Both the position numbers and the translations under genes were made by a program. From positions 86,364,441-86,428,440 of the forward strand of contig NC_088914.1 in assembly GCF_963576675.1 (NCBI RefSeq): 64,000 nucleotides of DNA. Reading direction: 5' to 3'. This document shows positions 36,362 through 47,455 of this stretch, in pieces. This DNA is from Euphorbia lathyris (Eukaryota; Streptophyta; Magnoliopsida; Malpighiales; Euphorbiaceae). Numbering within the stretch: position 1 is the first letter of the stretch; each line of letters starts with the position of its first letter. The notes under the pieces are model-generated. The model made no database searches and was not told where the DNA came from. It was given only the letters and a program-made list of their open reading frames with translations.

Positions 36362-38040
36362 GTCTCCATATTTTTAAACCATGAGGATATCTTTGCAAAT
36401 GTACAAAATTATAATGTTTATTTTTGTATTTTTCCAATAAATATAACTTCTTGAATCTTGCTTTCATTGTTCTAACTAACATGTTTCCTTTGAAAGACAG
36501 TCCTGTGAAGAAGAGAAGATGGTCACTAGGTTGCTTGTAAAGAAAACATGGTGTTTTTCATTTATCTTGAGGTAAAGATGTATACTATGTTGTGAGTTTG
36601 TACTATAACACCAGCTTCCAATAATTTGTTGGGTGATTAATTTATATTTGAATATGTATATATTACATTAGTCAATCTTTTGTTAGTGAGAGTTTTGTTA
36701 GAACTATGTACTTAGTACCTTCATCACATTTAAAAAATAAATCAGGTTTCTTTATGTAGTTGTTGATATTTACAGTTTAGATATCCACAATAGTTGGTAA
36801 CAACCATTATAACTTTTGTTTAGTTAGTAACAAAGTGTAGTAACAACTCACTAGAAGGGATCAATTTTTCAAAATTTTATAAGGTAGAAAGAAGTATTAA
36901 TTAATAATACGTATAGAAACTGTAATTTTTTAGAACCAAAACTGTAATTTCCTGCATTCTAAAAAGCAAAGTAGGCAGAGACGGTGCCTAACGTGCCAGA
37001 TCTGTGCTGTCTGTATTCCTCAAATTTTTTGATTTTGGATTTCAGGGAGAAAGTTACCGTTTGTTACTTAATTCTTTAACAAACTACTTTTTATCTCCCT
37101 TTATTACTTAATTCTGTAACAAACTACTTTTTATCGCAGCCTATTAGTGATTTATTGTTGCTTAATAACAACAAAACCATACCTACTAGAGAGATGGTCT
37201 TACTAATGTGTTACAAAAGGAACTAAACCAGTATACAAATTCTATACAAGATAATAAGTTTGCCTGAAGAAAAAATTGATATGGTTAGTAAATGTTGATC
37301 ATGCATTAAATTTAATTACATGATGTATATATTATCTTTTTGCGGTGACAAATAACTTGTACTATTATGTATTTTCTATTTTTTTTATTAATAATATTCA
37401 GAGTTGGTTAAGTGCGTTAGGGGTGCCAACCTAGTTGGGATGTCTAACCTCTTAATCACGTCTCAATCTTTCATTAAAAAAAAAAAACTTATACTACTAT
37501 GTCCTTTGTGTAAATGATGATATACTCTACATGAATACCGACATAATATGTTTTAGTTCTCATGGTTATGTTCGTTATGATTATGAACATCTACTAATTC
37601 TGCAAGAGTTTTAGAGAAGTAAGCTCAATTAATTTCTTTTGAACCGATCTCATTTTACTTTCACATGGATGATTTCTTTTATTAAGAACTCTGATGCACA
37701 AAGAATAATTAAAATAGGTGTAATACATCATTTGCCCCTTGAACTTGGACAAAATAGTTGATTGGCCCTCTGAACTTTTAAAATGTTTCGATAGCCCCCT
37801 GAACTTGCATAAAATGTTCAGTTAGCCTCCTGAACTTGCGTAAAATGTAATCAATTAATCTATCGATTGTAAAAAAGTAACTCAAATGCGGAAGATATGT
37901 TACACGTGCCTTTTCGTTATTTTTCTTATTTACATCATAGGAATAAACTAGGGTTGACACACATAATGACTTCACAATATTTATGTTGGTTGTTTATTTG
38001 AACAAAATTGAGTTTTTCTTTATATAAAATCTTAAATTAT
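36362..38040. other. AT-rich spacer with repeat debris
   Basis: No gene seen. 37396-37490 holds a tRNA-like GGTTAAGTGCGTTAGG box and an A-run, perhaps a truncated SINE. 37725-37870 is one arm of the 'CCCCTGAACTTG' TIR family also seen at 39713-50090; I did not find its partner. Confidence 0.4.
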
Positions 38041-39200
38041 AATGAGCTTCAGTTCCACTCATTTTGATGCCTTTTTCGACTTGATCTCGACTGAACATTT
38101 AGGTTAGCGGATTCACAATATTATCCTTTGATCCTACATAATCAATAGAGACGACACCTGTTGAGATCAATTATCTAAATGAGTTATGTCGACAACACAT
38201 GTGTTAATTCTTATCGTTGTACATCAAATTTTTATGATGTTTTAATCGCTGCTTGATTATCAAAGTGTATGCAAATTATGGGCACATGTTTTGGTCATAC
38301 ATAAATATCATCCAATAAGTTAGTAGACACTCTACTTATTCTCTAGTTTTATCCATGGCTACAAACTCAGACTCCATATCGAATCTGATTATAATTGTTT
38401 ATCTTGAAGATTTCTAAGACCTTACTCAAACTATTAGAGTAAATATATCTATTTGTTATTTTGGAATCTTTTATATCATATATCCAACTTGCATCGCATA
38501 ATCCTTCTAACACAATAAGTTCTTCTGTATAATGTAATCTGTAATCACAAGTGTACTATAAATACCTCATTATCCTTATTATGACATTCCACTGGTTCTT
38601 CCTTGAATTACTCATGTATCTATTTAAATTGCCTATAATCCTCGCATGTTACACGTGGTCAATACTTTCACTTTCACCTTTATTTTTATATAAATATTGG
38701 TTAGTGTCGATTGAAGTTCTGGCCTTACTAGAATTATCCTTACGAAACTTTTCAAGTATCTTATCCACGTAATGTGACTGAGTCAAGATGAGATCGTTAG
38801 GTGAACGTTTGATTTGGATGTCCAAGATCACGTGCCAAATCTTTCATATCAAACTGTAGATACTCTTTACCATCTTGTCATTACTTCTCACAATGAGTAT
38901 GTGATCAAAATACAAACACGGAATCATATATCCTTCTTTGTAGTTCTAACATAAATACATTTGTCATACTCGTTTATTTGATAACCATTAGCCATCATGA
39001 CATCATCAAATAATTTATGACATCGTCTTGGTGCTTGCTTTAATTTATATAAAAACTTCACAAAATTACAAACTTTTTTTTCTTGACTTGGAGCTACACC
39101 ATCTTCGGGTTATTCCATGTAAATCTTTTCATCACGGTCTCCATTCAAGATAAAATTGATTTTCTCTAATTTCCCATGCATAACAAATAAATTTTATATT
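38041..39200 (-). pseudogene. Ty1/copia pol fragment, decayed
   Basis: Translated on the minus strand between about 39060 and 38650 it gives reverse transcriptase pieces: LYKLKQAPRR, MMANGYQINEYDKCIY and, in a 60-codon open piece (38831-38649), IQIKRSPNDLILTQSHYVDK. Stops and small indels separate them. The YVDD region is damaged. No LTR was found; an old fragment unrelated in sequence to the Sirevirus at the left. Confidence 0.65.
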
Positions 39201-39712
39201 TTATCAAATAAATTCAAATTTTGGATATACTTTATTATTGAAACAATTTAATAAATTTTAGTTTATTAGTTGATTAAATTATTTAGTTTTTTATTCAATT
39301 AGATCATTTGATGCTAATGAATAATATATTAACTTGTTTCAAAAAAAAATAAAAATAAATTAACTAGAAAAAATAACCTCTTAAAAATGTATAATCTGCT
39401 TCAAATAAGTTAAAGTCAATTTGTGATTGCTATGACCAATAAATACTGCTAGAAAAGAAAATGCAGTGGAAAAAGTTGACAATATTTAGTAAATACATAA
39501 TAAAAATTAAAAATTATTTTGAAAAAAAAAATTGAAAGTTAGGTCTAACTTTTATCTAGAAAATTTTAATACCACCTTTACTAATAAACGTTAAACATCC
39601 ATTTAATCAAATTCACTTATAAAAATAATTAATATTAATAATAATATACAAACTCAATTAAAAAGATACCATTTTTTACATTGTAAAATTTTCAATTAAT
39701 TAAAAAAATGAC
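39201..39712. other. AT-rich spacer
   Basis: Runs of A/T with no credible ORF or repeat structure that I can define. Confidence 0.5.
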
Positions 39713-39879
39713 TTAATACATCATTTGTCCTGAATTAAATTTGTCTAAAAAATTTAATTGGTTTTCTGAATTTTCAAAGTGATTCGATAGTTCTTTAAAC
39801 TGACATAATATATTCAATTAGCCCGTTAAATTTACATAAAATGTAATCAATTGATCACTCTATTATAAAAAATTAAGTT

Positions 39880-40330
39880 TGATAACTTGCTGGATCCGCT
39901 TTAATATTCTTTGCCGGAGTTACCTGCAAAACAAAACCGGAGACAGGCTCCGACGATCAAGTCAGTTTTTGTAAAAATGAGTCTATAATTTAGCAATAGC
40001 TTTGTGGGAAAAAATGTGAACGTACCTCCCCCCTTATTCTTAAGGCCTTTTATAGGTGTTTTTTGGGTAACCGCCGAGGGCGGTTACTCCTTAGTGGGCC
40101 ACGTTCTGAGGGCGGTTACCCCTTTTTAGGCCATGTCCCTTTCGTGGCTTTCATGGCAACGAACGTGGTTCTGAGTGGGAGTCTTGACGCTCCGTTTAGG
40201 AATTCGGGGCGGTTTACTCGCTGCGCCCGCTTCCTTCATTCGGGTCCCGTCCAATCTTAGCCCATGGGGCTTTAATATGGGCTGGGCTTGCGAAATGAAT
40301 ATAACCCGTTTTGGGCTCCGCGGGTTATCA
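39880..40330 (-). repeat. Tat element 3' LTR
   Basis: 451 bases. The adjoining inner sequence, read on the minus strand, is AAGGGGGAGGCATG, the polypurine tract. Relative to the other LTR it lacks about 16 bases after GAGACAGG. Confidence 0.9.
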
Positions 40331-40595
40331 CATGCCTCCCCCTTGGTCTAGCAAGAGCCCTTTTAGGGTCTTTTTATAGGGGACGCTTCGTCTTTGTCCG
40401 ATTATTTCAAAGTTTTGAATTTGTGCATTTCCCCTCTTTCGTTTTCTCCGGCGTCGACCTTTTAATTCCGTTACTTCTTTTCCGGCGTTGACCTCTTAAT
40501 CCCGTCACTTCACTGTGTTGTCTTTTTCATGTAAGTTTTTCTTTTCACATTTGTTCCTTGTTCGGCTTTTTGCTTCTGTTTTCCTTTTATCGATC

Positions 40596-42925
40596 ATGTC
40601 AGACCTCGACTTCGCGCCGTTTGACGACGATTATGTCCGCGAGGTCTCTAACGAGGTCGAAGAGATGGTTGAGGAAGCTTCAACCAGCTCTCCTGGGTGT
40701 AATTCTCATCCCGCCGACTTCCTTCATCTGGCGAATACAACCGACGAGGGTTTAGGTTTTGACCCCAAAAAGTTGATTCCGCCACCTGTCCCAACCCCTC
40801 GTTTGTTACCAAAGAAGGACAGGTCGGGAAGTCTGGTTTGTCAAGAGACAATCGATGATTTGCAGGAGCATTATCCCTGGCTCCGAGGTCTCGAGACTAT
40901 CATTCCTGGGGAGGATAGGGGACCGGGCGATTACCCAATGGGGTACTTCACTATTTTCGTGGCCCAGATTATCTGCGGCTTCACTTATCCGCTGGCGGAT
41001 GAGATTGCTTCCGTCCTAGGCGGTTACGGAATCGCGCCCGGGCAATTGCATCCTAACGGTTGGGCCGATTTGACTCTGGACAAATTCTTGGCGGATTGTT
41101 TGGAGGTTCCCTTTTCGCCCAAAATCTTCTCCAAGCTCCACCATTTCAAAAGCTCGACGGGGTATTTCACTTTCATCCGCCAGAGCGGATACTATGGTTT
41201 TGACGAGAAGCTGAACAAGATCCGCGAGTGGGATCGATCTTACTTTTTTTATCAAGTTTAATGAGGAAAACCTGAACTTCCTTCGTTGCTGGAGCCGACC
41301 CAACGTAAAGAGTTTGAACTTCAGGTATCCCAGCAAGGAAGAATCCGCCGTTATCAAGTTCTTGAAGAGCACTCCTCCTTTTGTATGGACATACGATCAG
41401 GCCTTTCATATGCTAAGGAGCCGAGTAGCAATTGCGTACCGCGAGGGGGATCGCGTTGTCTATATTCCTTATCGCGTTTTTGTGCAAGGTACTTTTTATT
41501 TCCAAGTTGATGGTTTCTTTTAACCCTTTGCAGGGGTGATCCTTTATCTCAAATCGCTGCAGATCGGGAGGCTAAAGCCCTGGCGAGAAGAAAGAAGCGG
41601 ATGACGGAAACCGCTTCCGTTGTAGGGGCGGATCCTTCTGGAGGGACGATTCCTTCTATTGGGGCGGCTTCCCCGGTTAGGGCTTCCGCTTCACAAGGTC
41701 CCGCTTCTGCCTCCGAGGATCTTCCTTTAACCAGGAAGCGGAAGATAAGTGCGGATACAGAGTCTTCTCGTTCTAAAAAGAAGAACACTTCTGTGTCCCT
41801 TACTGTTGGCGGCGCACCTGTATCCGCCTCGTCTAAAGGAAAGAGCAGTACCCCCATTCACGAGGTATCTTGATCTGCTCCCTCTCATATTGCTACTTTT
41901 TCCTCATGAGCTATCTGCCGTTCTCTTGATATTTTTCTTTATGCTTTTGCAGCCAATCCCCGATATTAGCGGATGGTGGACTAGGACTTTCGGCCTGGCC
42001 GTGAACTTCTCTTGCAAGGATATTGTATCTTCCATATGCAATGTCCTCGGGCGACTTCCCTCTGCCTCCCGTGTGCGCGAGCAAGTACCGCTCCCTATTG
42101 CTGTGGAAGGGATCGAGAAGCGTTCTGTAGAGGTATATTATTGCTTTGTCCTTCGCTTTCAAATATCTTATGTTCATCGTAACCGCATATTTCTATTCGC
42201 CCATTTTTATTTGTGAGACGTGTTATATGCAGATTATCAATTTCGCTGAGGGCATTCTCCGAAGGGATGCAGAGCGAGCCAAGGAGTTGGAAAGTCTTGG
42301 TACGGAATTGGCGACTCAGAAGTCGCTTTATGATGATGTCTAAGGGAAGGTGAAGGTCCTAGAGGGCACCTGTCAGAAGGCCGTGGGCGAGAAGGAGGAG
42401 GCCCTTAAATCCCTTCAGGCCAAGTCCGATGAACTGCAAAAAGCCCTCGACGACCTAGCTGCTTTCAAGGAGGCCCAAAAGAAGAGGGTTGAGGAGATTT
42501 TGGCTGAAGATGGCGTCCGCATCTACTGGTATGGGGAGCGGATTCATGCGGCTTATGAGCACGGGCATCAGGGTCTAGTACTTAACCGCCCCAAAGTTCC
42601 CATCCCTGAAAAGGATTTAACTGGGGAGTGGGATAAGCTGGAAGCCGAGGATGCTGATATGGATGAGGTACTCTTCTTAGATTGGAAGAGTCTTCAGGAT
42701 CCTCCGATTAGCTGCGAGATCCCTATTCAGCCCGCGGAAGGAGAGGCACCCCAAGCCGTTTCTCAACCTGTGCAAGAGGTACCTCTCACCGAAGAGGTTA
42801 CTGAAGCAGTTACCGATTCAAGGGTTGAGGATTCGCTTGAAGTAGATCCTCCTACCGGAGGAGATGAGGGAGTCGCCGCAGTCCAAGAGGGCATTAGGGG
42901 CGAAGGAGAGGAAGCTGTAGCATAG
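40596..42925 (+). pseudogene. Tat antisense ORF with 'putative gypsy-type transposon' domain, spliced
   Basis: It lies opposite to gag-pol, between pol and the 3' LTR. From ATG 40596 the first part (about 220 residues) has the domain annotated as 'putative gypsy type transposon' (HYPWLRGLET, PMGYFTIFVAQIICGF, GGYGIAPGQLHPNGW). Likely introns at 41489-41533, 41865-41952 and 42133-42232 have GT-AG ends and short pyrimidine tracts. The C-terminal part (42233-42925) is Glu/Lys/Ala-rich and probably coiled coil. Breaks: a T-run frameshift near 41242-41249, a frame mismatch across the first intron, and TAA at 42341-42343. Role is unknown in the family; the copy looks damaged. Confidence 0.75.
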
Positions 42926-43618
42926 CTTAACTTATATTTGGACTTTTGTATGTAAAAACCATGTAACAAACCGCTCTGATATATATATTTTCTTTCGGTT
43001 GTTGCTTTTCATATGTGTGTGATTGTCACTTTTTTGCCCTTTATATGTGCCCTTTGTCCTTTTGCCGACTCCATATTTGTGTTTCTTCATAGCTAGGGTG
43101 GCCAGACCCTTTTTGCAATTTTGAGTACTCGTTTATTCGCTTAATTTTATGCCTTAACTTATAATTCTTCTTTCGAAAATAATCATAAGTTTTGATCATA
43201 AGGTTTTGCGAGTGATGCGTAATCATGCATCCGCCTTTCTTTAACAGGCAACACATTTATGTGTTTTTGATTTTAACCCTAAGGTTTTTTGCGAGTGATA
43301 CGTAATCAAGCATCCACCTTTCTTTAACAGGCAACACATTTATGTGTTTTTGATTTTAACCCTAAGGTTTTTTGCGAGTGATGCGTAATCATGCATCCGC
43401 CTTTCTTTAAGAGGCAACACATTTATGTGTTTTTGTAAAGAATCCGCATTTTGTTGTAACATACTGAGTGAATGTAATAACTTTTATTGATGACGAGAAA
43501 AAGTTTATTACATATGTACACCAATTGTGCGGGATCGAAGCCTCATTAAAACCTTTTATCAGAAAACCCAGTGGGAAAAACTCATAAAAGGAAAAAGAGT
43601 ACTCGTCATTTCCTCGAA
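42926..43618. repeat. Short tandem repeats between antisense ORF and pol
   Basis: A unit of about 91 bases containing GGCAACACATTTATGTGTTT and GCGAGTGATGCGTAATCATG is repeated roughly three times between 43200 and 43440. Convergent 3' ends of the antisense ORF and pol meet here, so terminators for both transcripts are expected, but none is identified. Confidence 0.75.
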
Positions 43619-46600
43619 CTACTCGGCCTTTCTATATAGGCGTAGATTCTCTAGATTCCATGTGCGCGGGAGCTTCTTTCCACTCATTTCTTCTATTTCC
43701 GGTCCCATCTTCCTGGATACTTTGTATGGCCCGATCCAGTTGACGCCTAGCTTGCCTTTGCCATCTCTAGACTGTGTTTTATCTGCTTTTTTCAAGACCA
43801 AGTCGTTTTCGTTGATCATTACTTTTCGCACTCTTCTGTCATGGTATTTCTTGATTCTATTGCGGTACATTGCCATTCGCATGTAAGCTTTTTCTCTTCG
43901 TTCCTCCACAGAATCCAAAGCATCTCTGATGTTGATAGGATTTTGTGTGTCGCAATAATAAATCGTCCGATCTGTGGGCGACTTGATTTCAACAGGTAGG
44001 ACTGCTTCGGCTCCATAAACTAGCGAGAAAGGTGTTTCGCCTATTGCTGCCTTTACAGAGGTTCTGTATGCCCACAACATATGGGGTATCTCATCCGCCC
44101 AACTTGTTTTTTTGTCACCTAGCCGCTTCTTGATGCCTTGAACCATGGCCCTGTTGGTAACCTCCGTCATACCATTTGATTGGGGATGGTTTACAGAAGA
44201 AAAATGATTCTTGATTCCCATGCTTTCGCAGTATGTTTTGAACTTGGCACAGTTGAACTGGGTGCCATTGTCGGTTATAAGCTTCTGCGGGATCCCAAAT
44301 CGCATGATAATGTTCTCTCGTAAGAACTCGATCATTCGCTCAGGTGTTTGTGCGGTTACTGCCTCCGCTTCTACCCATTTGCTGAAGTGGTCCACTGCGA
44401 CTATCAAATACTTCCTTTTCTTTGTTGTTTCTGGGAATGGACCCACTATATCAATTCCCCATGTTGCGAATGGCCACGCCGTCATTATAGTGATTTGTTC
44501 AGCTCCGGGAACATGCTTTTCATTCTCATGGATTTGACAGTTGTGACATTCCGCAACCATCTTCTGGGAATCTTCCACCACCTTGGGCCAGTAGTATCCC
44601 ATCAGTTTGACCTTTCTTGCCAATGCCGCCGAAGCTTCGTGCGCGCCACAAATTCCTTCGTGTAGTTCTCGCAGCAGATAGTCTCCTTCATTACGACTAA
44701 CGCATTTCAACCATGGACATGTGTACGATTTCCGATACAAAGTTCCATCCCGCATTGAATATCGTGCCGACTGCCCAATTATTTTTCTGGCTAAGCTCTT
44801 ATCAACCGGCAAATCTCCCTGCTCCAGATATTGACGGATTGGCATCCGCCAATCTTCATCGTCTTCTAGTTCCTCGATGATCATAATCTGATCAACCTCG
44901 AATGCTGGTGCCGATTTTATTTCCAAGCTGCATGCTTTTTGACTCCATGGTTCTCTACTTGCCGCTGCTTTTGCCAATTCGTCAGCTTTTGCATTTTGGC
45001 CTCGTGGAACATGCACCATCTCCCAAACGACTCCCTTGTGCGTTAACTCTTGTGTCAATCGGCTGACCACCTGATGGTATTTTACTAGCTCCTCATGTTT
45101 CACCAGATAATTTTTTGTGATCTGGTTTATCATGAGTTTGGAATCGCTGTAGATTACCACTCTTTCTGGGGTGAGTTCATTGAGCAACCTCAATCCACAT
45201 ATCATAGCCTCGTATTCTGCGGCATTATTGGTAGTTTTGAAAGTTAATTTTACTGCATAATACAGGCGGATAACCTCCGGACCTTTGATGACGATTCCTA
45301 GCCCAGCTCCGTCTGCAGATAAGGCCCCATCTGTGTACATGCTCCACTCTTCTTTTTGTGCCTTTGGACATTCATCATCATCCCAGGTGAATTCGTTCAC
45401 GAAGTCGGCGAGCACTTGGCTCTTTAGCGCTGGTCTTCCTTCATAGCGGATATCGTATTCGCGCAGGCGAATTGACCATTCCATCAACCGGCCGGATGCG
45501 TTAGGTTTCTGCAATACCTTTCGCATTGGGATGCCAGTTCTCACAATGACAGTATGCGCCTGAAAATATGGTTTCAATCTAGTCGTCGTGGTTATCACCG
45601 CGAGGGCCATTTTGTCCAACTTCGAATACCGGAGTTCTGCGTCCTTCAAGACTTTGCTCACGTAGTATACTGGATATTGTTGCCCTTCTTCTTCTCGCAC
45701 CATCACAGTGCATATCGCCATGCTGGTGACGGATACATAAAGAAACAAATCTTCTCCGTCTTCCGGCCTGCTCATTAAGGGCGGATAACATAGTAATCGC
45801 TTTATCCCCTCAAATGCTTCTTGACAATCCGGCGTCCATTCAAAGGACTTGGATTTTTTGATGGCATTGTAGAAAGGTAGACATCGCCTAGCTGAGCATG
45901 ATATGAATCGCCCTAATGCCACCAACCGCCCGTTCAGTCTCTGTACTTCCCTTATGTTCCTTGGCGTCTTCATCTCCATTACTGCTTTAACCTTCTCAGG
46001 ATTCGCCTCAACCCCTTTGCCGCTAACAATGAAACCCAGGAACTTTCCCGCTCTTGCTCCGAATGTGCATTTCTCTGGGTTCAATTTGAGGCCATATTTG
46101 ATCAACACTTCTAGGATTTCTTTGATATCCCGCGGGTGGTCTTGCATTTTCTTGCTTTTGATGATCATGTCATCAACATAGATCGAGAAGTTCTCGCCGG
46201 ATTTGTCTGAAAATATCTTGTTCATCATCCTCTGATATGTTGCTCCCGCATTTTTCAATCCAAAGGGCATCACCTTGAAGCAATAAGTCGCCTGGTGAGT
46301 TATGAATGATGTTTTGATTTCATCCGCCTTCTCCATGGGTATCTGATGGTAACTGGATTTCACGTCGGTGAATGATAAAGCTTCATATCCTGCAGTTCCA
46401 TCTACCAATATATCAATGTTAGGAAGTGGATACATATCTTTCGGACATGCCTTGTTCAAGTCTTTGAAGTCGACGCACATTCTGTACGTTCTATTCGGCT
46501 TTTTGACTAGCACCACATTGGCTAGCCATTCCGGATAGGTGACTTCTCGAATCGCATCCGACCTTAGCAAGTCCACCACTGCTTTTTCAATCGCCTTTTG

Positions 46601-47455
46601 CCGCTCAGGAGCATGTCCCCTCTTCTTTTGCCGCACTGGGGTTGCCCCTTTATCTACATTCAACCGATGGGTTGCTACGTCTGGGCTTATTCCTTTTAGC
46701 ACTTCATTTGGGGCGGCAAATGCCGACTCACATTGGATCAATACCTCGGTAATGGCTTTCTTTGTTTCTTCTGAGAGTCCAGCCGCTATTCGCACGTTCT
46801 TATCATTCGAGATGGCGAATAGTTCCGTTTCTCCTAATGCTTCCGCCGGCAGCTTCTCTTCGACTTTATCCTCCTCTTCCGGTTTTGGTTCAAGTGATAA
46901 TGTATAGGCCTGTTGAGATACAAGTTGATCACCTTCAACTATGACTTGCCCTTGGTGTGTTGGCAAATGTAACGTTAAATGCTTCATTGAGATGAGCGAC
47001 TCCGTCTCCGACAGGAATGGCCGTCCCAGAATTATGTTGTAGGCCAGTGGGAGATCAACAATTGCGAATTCTAAATCACCTCGCCATTTTAGATTCCTAT
47101 CGCCCATTTCTGCCTCCAACACCACCTGCCCACTTGTTTGGGAGGATTGACCCCCAAAACCAGTTACATCCATGAAGGTGTGTTCCACCCGCTCGTCGTT
47201 GATTCCCAACTTGTTGAATGCTGTCCGGGTAATGACGTTGCAAGAACTGCCTGTGTCGATAAGGACCCGCTTGACGTCCCATCCTTCAACGGCCATCGTG
47301 ATCACCAGGGCATCCGCATGTGGCTCCGTGATTCTCGCAAATGAGTAATTGAGGGCATCCCCCCTATGTGTGTTGCTCTTTCGCCGTTCACGGCGAGTTA
47401 TTTTTGTTGGAGGCTCGTAGATTCCGCCTGCTATCACCTTTATCACCCCTTTCTT
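43619..47455 (-). CDS. Tat pol: protease, RT, dual RNase H, integrase
   Basis: A single uninterrupted frame of about 1275 codons. Protease active site DTGSS at residues 64-68; reverse transcriptase with RMCVDFKDLN near 322-331 and YVDD at 423-426; a first RNase H-like region (about 535-650) whose usual catalytic Asp is absent; a second RNase H (about 702-830) with Asp706, Glu744, Asp768 and Asp822 present; integrase with a HHCC zinc finger near 905-950, then WGIDIVGPF and ITDNGTQF. In the family it processes, copies and integrates the element. It follows gag in the same frame after one TAG (47456-47458), so expression would need read-through. No other disabling change seen. Confidence 0.92.
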   Translation of the reverse strand, partial: KKGVIKVIAGGIYEPPTKITRRERRKSNTHRGDALNYSFARITEPHADALVITMAVEGWDVKRVLIDTGSSCNVITRTAFNKLGINDERVEHTFMDVTGFGGQSSQTSGQVVLEAEMGDRNLKWRGDLEFAIVDLPLAYNIILGRPFLSETESLISMKHLTLHLPTHQGQVIVEGDQLVSQQAYTLSLEPKPEEEDKVEEKLPAEALGETELFAISNDKNVRIAAGLSEETKKAITEVLIQCESAFAAPNEVLKGISPDVATHRLNVDKGATPVRQKKRGHAPERQKAIEKAVVDLLRSDAIREVTYPEWLANVVLVKKPNRTYRMCVDFKDLNKACPKDMYPLPNIDILVDGTAGYEALSFTDVKSSYHQIPMEKADEIKTSFITHQATYCFKVMPFGLKNAGATYQRMMNKIFSDKSGENFSIYVDDMIIKSKKMQDHPRDIKEILEVLIKYGLKLNPEKCTFGARAGKFLGFIVSGKGVEANPEKVKAVMEMKTPRNIREVQRLNGRLVALGRFISCSARRCLPFYNAIKKSKSFEWTPDCQEAFEGIKRLLCYPPLMSRPEDGEDLFLYVSVTSMAICTVMVREEEGQQYPVYYVSKVLKDAELRYSKLDKMALAVITTTTRLKPYFQAHTVIVRTGIPMRKVLQKPNASGRLMEWSIRLREYDIRYEGRPALKSQVLADFVNEFTWDDDECPKAQKEEWSMYTDGALSADGAGLGIVIKGPEVIRLYYAVKLTFKTTNNAAEYEAMICGLRLLNELTPERVVIYSDSKLMINQITKNYLVKHEELVKYHQVVSRLTQELTHKGVVWEMVHVPRGQNAKADELAKAAASREPWSQKACSLEIKSAPAFEVDQIMIIEELEDDEDWRMPIRQYLEQGDLPVDKSLARKIIGQSARYSMRDGTLYRKSYTCPWLKCVSRNEGDYLLRELHEGICGAHEASAALARKVKLMGYYWPKVVEDSQKMVAECHNCQIHENEKHVPGAEQITIMTAWPFATWGIDIVGPFPETTKKRKYLIVAVDHFSKWVEAEAVTAQTPERMIEFLRENIIMRFGIPQKLITDNGTQFNCAKFKTYCESMGIKNHFSSVNHPQSNGMTEVTNRAMVQGIKKRLGDKKTSWADEIPHMLWAYRTSVKAAIGETPFSLVYGAEAVLPVEIKSPTDRTIYYCDTQNPINIRDALDSVEERREKAYMRMAMYRNRIKKYHDRRVRKVMINENDLVLKKADKTQSRDGKGKLGVNWIGPYKVSRKMGPEIEEMSGKKLPRTWNLENLRLYRKAE

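Noticed and set aside
36498..36560. Alternative last BUB1 exon
   Set aside because: The frame from 35145 already ends with a stop after a BUB1-like tail; using the extra segment needs an unproven donor within that exon.
37396..37490. tRNA-like sequence with A-run
   Set aside because: Too short and degenerate to call a SINE securely; mentioned only within the spacer entry.
43200..43440. CRISPR-like array
   Set aside because: Units are about 91 bases without unique spacers, inside a plant retrotransposon.
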